Part shown: positions 15,775 through 23,776 of the stretch, one piece after another
How positions within the stretch are numbered: position 1 is the first letter of the stretch
How the letters are laid out: every line of letters starts with the position of its first letter
DNA from: an uncultured Aquimarina sp.
GTDB lineage: Bacteria; Bacteroidota; Bacteroidia; Flavobacteriales; Flavobacteriaceae
Direction of reading: 5' to 3'
Length of the DNA stretch: 64,000 bases
Assembly: GCA_947496705.1 (NCBI GenBank)
Contig: CANMDW010000002.1
Coordinates: 789,835 to 853,834, forward strand
Notes under the pieces: generated by a model
What the model saw: the letters and a program-made list of their open reading frames with translations, nothing else
Databases searched by the model: none
Told to the model about the DNA's origin: nothing
Translations under genes and position numbers: made by a program

Positions 15775-18700
15775 TTATTTAAATATAATACCCAAGTGCA
15801 GGGATAAAAAAGATTCGTTAGTATCCTGCCCTATTCCCATATAGTGATAGTCTAGTCCGGGAGTGATGATTAGCTTATCATTGATCCTGCTTTTCCCTCC
15901 GATCCCAAAATTGAAACCAAGGGAATTCGTATTATTCTTATCGCGATAATACCCGGGACCAAACCTGATATAAGGGATCATACCACTGGGTCTGAACAGA
16001 TTCCATTCGACATTGCTCGAAAAGTGATAATATCTTGGGTGTTCTATCAGCGTGTTGGTTTCAGAGGTCATCTGTGCCAACCCCAATATGAATGACAGGT
16101 TCAGGTTATCATTAATCGGGGTCGTGAGATCCAGCGCTGCATATATATTAGCATCTGCCGTATCATCCAGTGTTCCCAGTGGATGCGCCGACCCTACATG
16201 GGTTGAGAACCACCAATTTCTACCAAAGATCCCGGTGATACCTCCCGGCGATGATGGATCTGGTATAGGAACGGCGACAGGTTGCCTGCCTGTAGTACTC
16301 CCTCCGCTACAATCATCCCCTTTGTAGGTGGCAGAGACTTTCCACTCTCCTCCTTCGGTTACCACATAGGTATCAGAATAACATCCAAATTCATCTGTGG
16401 TAACGACTCTGTATACCGGATTACCATCTGGATCTTCATATCGAATAACAATTTCTTCATTAGCCCGAATAGGATTTGTACACCCCTGGGTAACAAGCTG
16501 AAAGCATCTGGGTTTTCGTTTCTGGGTATAGCCTGCATCAGAGACCTGAAAATCATTTCCCCTGGCCAGGTTTATTTCTCTGTCACACCGCACCAATCTC
16601 GTATCGGCTGTAACCGTAGTTCTGTTACGAAGATTCACCTGAAGAGTTCCTCCGCCATACTGAACCAGTGTATTGCCCCTGGGCATCCAACTGGTAACAT
16701 ACATGGTATGATCTGTACAAACCTGGGCATCTTCAGGAGGAGTAACTGTGAGAGATCCTTCATACCTTTCATGTGCCGAAAGTCTTTTTTTACCTTCTGC
16801 AAACGTATAGGTCCATCCTTCTGGTAATCCTTCCAACCTGAAATAAAATAACTGGTAATAATCATAAGGATTCGTTACGCTAAACTGGTAATTTACAGGT
16901 TCATACGGACTAGCTGTATCACTTCCTGCGACCTCAACATTCTGTTGGGCCGAATTATTAAAATCGTTGATATCATTAAATACTTCTTGTATTTCTACTT
17001 TGATACAGGCATGTACCTCATCATCTTCCTCTGCTGGTCGCCACACTACATAATCTGTAACGCTGTCTCCTGCATCGATCTTACTGTAAAACTTTTGATT
17101 TACAAAGCGGTTAAAGTCTGCTGCACCCCCAATGGTATGATACGGCTCGGAAACACGAACAGAAACTGTTACATCAAACGCATCGCCAGGACCGGGATTA
17201 TACACTGTAAAATAGATTCGGTTATCTTCTCCTCCCTGTGGATCATTACCACGATCCATAGGGGTTCTTCCGCTTTCTACATCAAAACCATCTTCCTGAG
17301 AATCTACCCATATATCAGGACTGGTCCAATGTGGGTCACCAACTCTGATATTCATATCATTTGTCGTTTCGGGCGGATCATAATCTATCTGAATTCTATA
17401 GGCCTCTGAACCGGTCGGATCCAGTACTTCGATATCGAGGCCTGTACCCCCTGGTGGTGGTATAGTTCCGGTACCGAATGCTGCATCGTCTAATGTGCCG
17501 GTTATAAGATTTTGATCAATTATTCGCACAGGCCCTTCTCCTTGCTGTATATTTTCATTCACATAATACAATAGTACTGCATTATCTTCTGGAATAAGAT
17601 CATCGGCAGTAGCGATAGAACGGGTTCTCGCCTCTATAAAATAAAAAACATTTTCGTTCTGCAAATCTGCTACTCCCGGGGTAAGGCCAACCGCAATAGC
17701 TCTGGGGTTATCTGTACTCACAGTGCTTAACCAATTTATCGGTATGGTCTCATTAAAAGAGCCTCCTGCCGCAGGGCGAGGTATCCATCTGATGCTGTTT
17801 GGGTCATGCGTACTTAACCACTGGGCCCGTTCTTTTGACCAGGCCATAGGGTGTACAATATTCAGGTTACCCATAATATCCCAATTATCTACATGAGGTT
17901 GTGCAAACACCACTCCTGGATGATTATATAGATCTACCATCCCCAACTGATGGCACATCGCATGATTCAATCGCCTTTCGGGATCATTAAAAACAGAACT
18001 CACAGACACCGAAAGGCGCTCTGTTAAACCTGCAGGCAACTCATAGGGCCAGGAACCTGTAGTTGCCCAATCCCCGGTAAAACCCTGATCATTTAATAAG
18101 ATCATAATACGATCTATATCATCCCCTGTACCAGCTGTTCCCTGGTCAAATACATTAGGATTACCGGCAATCAATTGGGCAACTACATCTTGTGTCATTT
18201 CTATTAAAGGATTACTATCCAGAGAAAGATAGGATCCCAAAGGAGTAGTTAATGAAACAGATGCATAGACGGGATTGATAGTTGTTTCTCCATAACTCAC
18301 CTCATCAATATAAGAATTTACCCCATTAATAAGATTCTGGGCGTTTGGTAATGAAGGTGCCCCTGCGGGAGTGGTACCTGGCAAATCGGTAAGAACCACC
18401 AGTGTGTTTTGATTACCGGTAGGCAAGGGTGGATCTGGGAAATTCCCTGTAGCTACTACTGCATAACCCTGTGGGCCCTGCGATATTCCATTAGCACCTT
18501 CACCAATTGTAATGGTATAGGTACCTGCTACCGGATTATTCAGGATCACTTGTTCTATTAGATTCAAGCCATCCTGGTTCCCTCCATTAGGGTTTGATAA
18601 GCCGGTAGCCGAATTAATATCATTTCCATTATATACTGTGGTCCCATCGGGAGCTGTCACTACCAATCCAAGGTCATTAATTGTCAGACTTCCAACAGGT

Positions 18701-20505
18701 TCTGCTGTTCCATCTGCAGTATTAGCCGCAGAAGGAGGCTCACTCCACGCTAAGGTGATCTTTAAAGGTTCATCATTATTATCAACGGCAATGAAAAAAG
18801 TATGAGATTCCCCGGTAAAAAGCCCGTTGGATTTACGTAAATCCCAAACGCTTAAATTTCTGTTATCACCATCAAAATAGAGTCCATCATCTAATAAAAC
18901 CCTACCCCATCCTTCGCCGGTTCCTGCAACCCCGGGATAACCCGCTATTCCCGTTGCATCAACAGTAGCATTAGCCATTAGTGCTTTAAGCAAATTTCCG
19001 GTTGGGGTATACGCATGATGTGGTTGTTTGGTGCCCGATGGATACCAGCCATCCATAAAATATTGCCTCGCTAAGGATGCCCCTCCGGCAGTGGCGGGAG
19101 CAGCAAAGCTGGTACCACTAGTCACTCTGGTTCCACAAGTTGTTCCTCCATCTGCAGATGTTATATTCTGCCCGGGAGCCATTACATCGGGTTTTCTTCG
19201 GCCATCTAAGGTAAATTGCGTTACCCCCGATGAAAAGTTGTTTTGATTAGGGCTTTGCTGTGTTGCGTTAACCACCAAAACGTTTTTTGCATTGCTGCCA
19301 GGTCGAATGGGTCCGGCATTATCTGGTCCAAAAATGACCAGGTGGTTTTCATTTTCCCAGGTAAACCGATCTACATCTGCACTCACCTGAGTATAGTTGT
19401 TTGTGTTTTTGGGATCCCAACTATTTGTATGAATAAATGCACCATCGGCAGAGGCCTGTATTAGATAATTAAAAAAAGAAGTGCCTCCTCCTGCATTGAG
19501 ATCCAAATCACTTAAATTTCCATGACTTATTCTTGCTCTGGGGGCGCTACCATTATTTGCATTGGGCACAGGCGAAAATGCATCATTATTAACGTCTTCA
19601 CCCATCGCATTACCTGCTGAAAATGTACCGTGATCTGATGAACTACTACTCCCCGATGTATTTCTTAACCCCACAACTTTGCGGTGCCCTGGGCGAATAG
19701 TATTATCACTATTGTCTATAAAAAAACAGTTGTTAATATCTAAAAGCCCGTCTATATGGCCAATAATCTGGCCTTGCCCTAGTATACCTCTATCCCATAA
19801 TGGCCTTGAATTGTTAACGTTGCTTTGGATCACCCAGGAAGTAGTACCATTATTGAGGGTGACTTCACTTAATTCTTCAATATATTTTACTTCCGGCAGT
19901 AATGCAATTGCCCTGGCATCTATTGGTTTTTTAATTCGGGCTTGTAGCCTTTTAATTTTTAAATCAGGTTCATTTGTTATTGAAAGCACACCAAAACCAA
20001 GAGACTTTACCTTATCGGCTAATACGTTAATATCTGCATCCAAAAATGCAACTACAGTTAATAGAATACCCTGCTCTGCTTTTCTCTTATCGGTTACAAA
20101 CTTATGCTTTCCTATATTTGGATCTAATTTAAAGGCGGGTTCATAAACCCCATCCCATCTATAGAAATTCAGATTTCTTAATTCATCCAATTGTTTAGGA
20201 GTAACATCTTCTAAATAGGCATATTTCGGAAAATATGTATCTAAAAGTAATCCTATTTTATCTTTCAGTACTATCACCTGACCACGTGTAAGCCGCCCCG
20301 AGAACTGAATAATACGATGTGATGTTCCCTCTTGATTCTCCTTGTTTTGATAGGTAAACTGAAGATTCATCTTTTCATTTAAAGGGTCGAACCGATAGTT
20401 TCTGATGGTTATACGATAGTCTTGTACGTTTTGTGCATGTACATTGGCAAAGAATACCATCATAAAAATGGCACCAGCCCATTGAAAAATTGTTTTTCGT
20501 TTCAT
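15775..20505 (-). CDS. Giant S8 subtilisin with pseudo-M6 domain and barrel-like C-terminus
   Basis: The protein has 1576 residues. A signal peptide (about 1-24) and prodomain precede a subtilase core with Asp252 (GHIDG), His292 (SDHGTF) and Ser466 (SGTSFAAP). A beta-sandwich follows (about 540-690). Next comes an M6-like domain (about 695-920) with WDIMG and WSKERAQWL, but the zinc motif reads HAMCH (848-852): Ala replaces the catalytic Glu, one base away from HEMCH. Jelly-roll domains and about 150 C-terminal residues resembling an outer-membrane barrel (ending SLHLGIIFK) finish it. Surface anchoring is inferred. The S8 domain looks active and the M6 domain dead. The gene stands alone. Confidence 0.85.
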   Translation of the reverse strand: MKRKTIFQWAGAIFMMVFFANVHAQNVQDYRITIRNYRFDPLNEKMNLQFTYQNKENQEGTSHRIIQFSGRLTRGQVIVLKDKIGLLLDTYFPKYAYLEDVTPKQLDELRNLNFYRWDGVYEPAFKLDPNIGKHKFVTDKRKAEQGILLTVVAFLDADINVLADKVKSLGFGVLSITNEPDLKIKRLQARIKKPIDARAIALLPEVKYIEELSEVTLNNGTTSWVIQSNVNNSRPLWDRGILGQGQIIGHIDGLLDINNCFFIDNSDNTIRPGHRKVVGLRNTSGSSSSSDHGTFSAGNAMGEDVNNDAFSPVPNANNGSAPRARISHGNLSDLDLNAGGGTSFFNYLIQASADGAFIHTNSWDPKNTNNYTQVSADVDRFTWENENHLVIFGPDNAGPIRPGSNAKNVLVVNATQQSPNQNNFSSGVTQFTLDGRRKPDVMAPGQNITSADGGTTCGTRVTSGTSFAAPATAGGASLARQYFMDGWYPSGTKQPHHAYTPTGNLLKALMANATVDATGIAGYPGVAGTGEGWGRVLLDDGLYFDGDNRNLSVWDLRKSNGLFTGESHTFFIAVDNNDEPLKITLAWSEPPSAANTADGTAEPVGSLTINDLGLVVTAPDGTTVYNGNDINSATGLSNPNGGNQDGLNLIEQVILNNPVAGTYTITIGEGANGISQGPQGYAVVATGNFPDPPLPTGNQNTLVVLTDLPGTTPAGAPSLPNAQNLINGVNSYIDEVSYGETTINPVYASVSLTTPLGSYLSLDSNPLIEMTQDVVAQLIAGNPNVFDQGTAGTGDDIDRIMILLNDQGFTGDWATTGSWPYELPAGLTERLSVSVSSVFNDPERRLNHAMCHQLGMVDLYNHPGVVFAQPHVDNWDIMGNLNIVHPMAWSKERAQWLSTHDPNSIRWIPRPAAGGSFNETIPINWLSTVSTDNPRAIAVGLTPGVADLQNENVFYFIEARTRSIATADDLIPEDNAVLLYYVNENIQQGEGPVRIIDQNLITGTLDDAAFGTGTIPPPGGTGLDIEVLDPTGSEAYRIQIDYDPPETTNDMNIRVGDPHWTSPDIWVDSQEDGFDVESGRTPMDRGNDPQGGEDNRIYFTVYNPGPGDAFDVTVSVRVSEPYHTIGGAADFNRFVNQKFYSKIDAGDSVTDYVVWRPAEEDDEVHACIKVEIQEVFNDINDFNNSAQQNVEVAGSDTASPYEPVNYQFSVTNPYDYYQLFYFRLEGLPEGWTYTFAEGKKRLSAHERYEGSLTVTPPEDAQVCTDHTMYVTSWMPRGNTLVQYGGGTLQVNLRNRTTVTADTRLVRCDREINLARGNDFQVSDAGYTQKRKPRCFQLVTQGCTNPIRANEEIVIRYEDPDGNPVYRVVTTDEFGCYSDTYVVTEGGEWKVSATYKGDDCSGGSTTGRQPVAVPIPDPSSPGGITGIFGRNWWFSTHVGSAHPLGTLDDTADANIYAALDLTTPINDNLNLSFILGLAQMTSETNTLIEHPRYYHFSSNVEWNLFRPSGMIPYIRFGPGYYRDKNNTNSLGFNFGIGGKSRINDKLIITPGLDYHYMGIGQDTNESFLSLHLGIIFK

Positions 20506-21158
20506 TGTGAATAAATTTTATGTTGATGTAATATTTCTTAGTTAATATCTTAATCGATACGCTCAGATGTTAATAAATAAGGGGTATAACTGTGGGGTGT
20601 AACTCATTATAGGTCGGATATTTTGTCCGAATTACAGTATGGATATAATGAGATAAGATGATGCTGCAAATTCATATTGCATGATTGGTAGAAGTAACAG
20701 ACAAAAGCCGCATTTCTTCTTCCAAAATTACTTTGCATGGTACCAGGGATCGTATACTATTCCTGATATTTTTTAAATCCTTATTCTCTTAATTAGGGGA
20801 AAGTCGCTTTAAACAAATCAAGCTGTGTTTAGCAGATAAGATTAGCTATAGATTAGTGTTAAGCTATAATCAAAGGTTAACATTTAATTTGGAGTATTTT
20901 TTAAACCTTTCGGTGGCAATTCAATTATATCGGGCAAATATATGTACATAAAAAAGTATTTGTTAGAGTTGATCGACCCAAAAAAATGGGGAGAACCCCC
21001 TAAATAATTTGGCTTGAAGATAATTCTCAGAATTTAATGTGATTGAAGATATCACATGAGAAGAAGTAAAAAAAGTCGTTTTTTTTGTATAGAATCAGAC
21101 AAAAGGAAGAGTATTTCTGTAAGCTGTCATAAAAGGTAGGTGATATCGTTAAAAATTA
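20506..21158. other. Non-coding spacer upstream of the giant subtilisin
   Basis: About 650 bases, AT-rich, with no convincing gene on either strand. A short inverted pair TCGGA-TATTTTG-TCCGA lies near 20614. Reverse-strand TAnnTTTG-like boxes are present (e.g. CAAATATA at 20935), but none has a well-placed partner, so no promoter is called. Confidence 0.5.
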
Positions 21159-21190
21159 CAAACCCTTTTCTGGTCACAGAAAAGGGTTTA
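21159..21190 (-). terminator. Terminator of the double-glycine peptide gene
   Basis: AAACCCTTTTCTG and CAGAAAAGGGTTT pair around GTCA. It lies just downstream of the minus-strand peptide gene at 21219. Confidence 0.75.
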
Positions 21191-21218
21191 ACAGTACCCG
21201 GTAACATCAAATTACCCC

Positions 21219-21470
21219 TTACCTTTGAGCTCCCGGATCACTTAACTCTTGATCTCCGGAACAGGTGGCTCCCCAACCGCCACATAGACTTCCTGCTTCA
21301 TTAAGTGCACTACCAATGGAGCTGGCAGATACCGAAAAATTGGTTTGGTCTACCCCTTCACTACCCACAAAACCACAAAAGCAGGTAAAAGTCGCCAAAC
21401 CTCCGGTTACTTTTTTTTGCTGAGTTTTGGTTAATTGCTGTACTCCGTTTAATTTTAAAATGTTTTGCAT
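21219..21470 (-). CDS. Double-glycine leader peptide (bacteriocin/natural-product precursor-like)
   Basis: The protein has 83 residues. The N-terminus MQNILKLNGVQQLTKTQQKK followed by VTGG matches the leader of Bacteroidetes natural-product precursors (L-x-G-V-x-x-L-s-K-x-E-Q-K-x-I-x-GG); cleavage after GG is expected. The remaining 59 residues are rich in Gly, Ser and Thr and have four Cys: FTCFC near the start and LCGGWGATC later. No C39 peptidase/ABC exporter or modification enzyme is adjacent; a LanC-like lipoprotein lies 10 kb away. The gene has its own terminator. An orphan secreted peptide is the best reading. Confidence 0.75.
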   Translation of the reverse strand: MQNILKLNGVQQLTKTQQKKVTGGLATFTCFCGFVGSEGVDQTNFSVSASSIGSALNEAGSLCGGWGATCSGDQELSDPGAQR

Positions 21471-21602
21471 TTTTTAAAGTTTTAAGATGTATACTACCCT
21501 GAACTTTTAGAGACACTCAAGGGTTGTGTCTTTGTTGCTGTTATTAACTACAGCACATTTTTCAGTCAGATCTTTCTCATCTATACCGCTACATACTATT
21601 TT

Positions 21603-21968
21603 TTAATTGTTTAAGACATCATCTTTGGTACTCATGGCAATCTCGGCCACTTCATCAATCAGTTCGTGAGTCACTTGTAATTCTTGCAATGTGGCTACCA
21701 AATGTTCTGCAACCGCCATAAAATGTTCGTTGGTTAATTGCATATGTGCATGAGCGTGTCGCATATCTTTTCCTGTATAGGCTAAAGGTGCTCCAAAAGC
21801 ATAGGCCAAAAACGCTTTCTGTTTACCCGCCTGAGCTTTCATATCTGTATTTTTAAAGAAGTGAGCAATCCGCTCATCGGCCAATACTTTGGTATAGAAA
21901 ATATCTACTGCTGCATCTACTGCTGCCATTCCTCCGATTCTTTCGAATAAACTTGATTTTACTTTCAT
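21603..21968 (-). CDS. Truncated haemoglobin, group I type
   Basis: The protein has 121 residues. Hallmarks are LFERIGGMAAVDAAVDIFY at the start, DERIAHFF, a helix E region with FGAPLAYTGKDM, and RHAHAHMQLTNEHFMAVAEH containing the proximal-His region. Length fits group I truncated haemoglobins, which bind O2 or NO with haem in the cytoplasm. It lies 132 bp upstream of the peptide gene on the same strand; a functional link is not evident. Confidence 0.9.
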   Translation of the reverse strand: MKVKSSLFERIGGMAAVDAAVDIFYTKVLADERIAHFFKNTDMKAQAGKQKAFLAYAFGAPLAYTGKDMRHAHAHMQLTNEHFMAVAEHLVATLQELQVTHELIDEVAEIAMSTKDDVLNN

Positions 21969-22220
21969 GTTTCCCCTTGTAAAAATGATTCATATACTTT
22001 TTCTTTGTTTTTCAGATCCTGGCTCGGCAATCCTATCTATCATTGGCATGATATACTGAAAAGATCCCTGTGCGAAAGATCATCTGTCTAAACAATTGGC
22101 TATCTGCAAAGAGGAGTCTATCTTCTCGGAAAAGTTACCCTCTGCATGACAAAAAATAAAGGCTTTTGTTATGCTTTTAAAAGTTAAGCTCCTCAAACTT
22201 AATAACAGTACGGTTCTCAG

Positions 22221-22257
22221 ATGTCCGAAAAGTTGGAATTTCCAAGAATCCGGACGT
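22221..22257. repeat. TGTCCGG palindrome, copy 1 (degenerate)
   Basis: TGTCCGAAAAGTTGGAA followed by TTTCCAAGAATCCGGACGT, the same element as at 36771 and 40257 with mismatches in one arm. It begins 4 bp after the AraC-type gene's stop (minus strand). The rest of the 21969-22260 gap shows no gene. Confidence 0.7.
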
Positions 22258-22260
22258 ATT

Positions 22261-23613
22261 TCAAGAGGTTTTCCTGTATTTTGTGGGTGAAATACCTGTA
22301 TGTTTTTTAAAAGCAGTGTAAAATGTAGACTTTGAATTAAAACCTGATTCAAGTGCGATGGCATAAATCGTATAATTGGCAAACTCCGGATCTTTTAGTT
22401 TCGACTTGGTGTCTTCTACCCGAAAGCTGTTTACATAATCAGTAAAGTTTTTGCCAGTAGATTTATTCACTATTTTTGACAAATAATTACCACTAATATT
22501 CAATCTTTTAGAAAGGCTCTCCAATCCTAAATGAGCATCCCGATATAGTTTTGCTTCTTTCATCAAAAAGTGAAGCTCTTTTATATAACCATCATTTTTT
22601 TTGCTGTCACAAGCAGGCCTTTGGGGTAACACTTTTTCTGATGGATCCTTCATATAGCAGACACCATCTTTCAATACAAATGAAGAATTACTGGTCTCAG
22701 CAACATCCTCTAACACTTTCTCCTGCTGGTGGCTGACTAATGAAGATGCGAAATAATTCAGTATACTGGTCACCCGGGCTGGGTTTGCCTGCATGAGTGT
22801 TACACCATTCTCAGAAAAAACCTCTTGTAATGCCGATATAGGGAAGCTTTTTATTGCATGCTGGGTCAAACAACCAGTATTGTGTTTGGATATTGTACTT
22901 TCTCTGAGATGTTTGGAACCAAATATTACAATAATACTATAGAATGACACAAATAGTATCCATATTGGGTAATAGGGTGAGTTCCCTCGAATTTCTTCGT
23001 CAATATAAAATAAAACAACGGTTAATAACCAAAAGATACACAATACAATAGAGACGATGAAGATATTTTTTATCCATTTGGTTTTTTTAATAACATAGAT
23101 AAAGGATAAAGTTCCCAGCGAATATTCATAGTTTCTGATAACCCTGTAATTATATATCCCTAAAAACAAACTAAAAACAACGGCCAGGTTTTCATCTACT
23201 TCAGTGGTAATAAAAGTGGATATATGTTTTGAAAACAGCTGATAATCTAACAACGTATTGACGATTAACACCTGATACCCTATAAAAAATAGAATTGCCG
23301 GTAACCAAAGTAACTTTTGATGTTTCTGGTATGCTGTTTTTTTTTCCAGATAATAACAGGTAAACCCGGTAAATAATACCGGAGACACATATTGATATGG
23401 AAGATAAAACAGATAGATCAGCGGGTATTTTTTAGAGATTCCAAAATCAATTAGCAACACTTGGATAATGGTGAGGTTGGCAGTAGCTATAAAACCGTAA
23501 AAAAACCAGGGAATTTTATTTCGTCTATCAATTTGTACCAATTTTAGTATGGCCACAAACACCAATAATAAAGCCCCAAAAAATATAGTTAGGTTATATG
23601 GATTTATATTCAT
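22261..23613 (-). CDS. Membrane AraC-family transcriptional regulator
   Basis: From the ATG at 23613 the protein has 450 residues; an upstream TTG start adds 13 and is less likely. The N-terminal half has seven or eight hydrophobic segments (e.g. LTIFFGALLLVFVAILKLV). The C-terminal 100 residues are an AraC HTH: GLESLSKRLNISGNYLSKIV and the second helix pair ending TAFKKHTGISPTKYR. Such proteins sense envelope or small-molecule signals and bind DNA at the membrane. A TGTCCGG palindrome follows the stop. Targets are unknown. Confidence 0.85.
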   Translation of the reverse strand: MNINPYNLTIFFGALLLVFVAILKLVQIDRRNKIPWFFYGFIATANLTIIQVLLIDFGISKKYPLIYLFYLPYQYVSPVLFTGFTCYYLEKKTAYQKHQKLLWLPAILFFIGYQVLIVNTLLDYQLFSKHISTFITTEVDENLAVVFSLFLGIYNYRVIRNYEYSLGTLSFIYVIKKTKWIKNIFIVSIVLCIFWLLTVVLFYIDEEIRGNSPYYPIWILFVSFYSIIVIFGSKHLRESTISKHNTGCLTQHAIKSFPISALQEVFSENGVTLMQANPARVTSILNYFASSLVSHQQEKVLEDVAETSNSSFVLKDGVCYMKDPSEKVLPQRPACDSKKNDGYIKELHFLMKEAKLYRDAHLGLESLSKRLNISGNYLSKIVNKSTGKNFTDYVNSFRVEDTKSKLKDPEFANYTIYAIALESGFNSKSTFYTAFKKHTGISPTKYRKTS

Positions 23614-23722
23614 CAAAAAAGGTTTTAAGGTATAGATCTGTACAGTACTCAAGACATTCTTATAGTGCTGTTGTTATGCTAAAAGGAGTCAGAAGTTCAT
23701 GAAAGGTTACCCAAAACATCAC

Positions 23723-23753
23723 AAAAAAGAGGAGCAACTTGCCCCTCTTTTCT
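23723..23753 (-). terminator. Terminator of the CHAT gene
   Basis: AAAAGAGG-a-GCAA and TTGC-c-CCTCTTTT pair across a CT loop with T/A-rich flanks, about 25 bp past the CHAT stop codon in the minus direction. Confidence 0.75.
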
Positions 23754-23776
23754 TCACAGCTATATTTGCCAGTATA

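Noticed and set aside
22080..22382. 100-residue minus-strand frame overlapping the AraC gene end
   Set aside because: Overlaps the AraC C-terminus in another frame and crosses the TGTCCGG palindrome; no features of its own.
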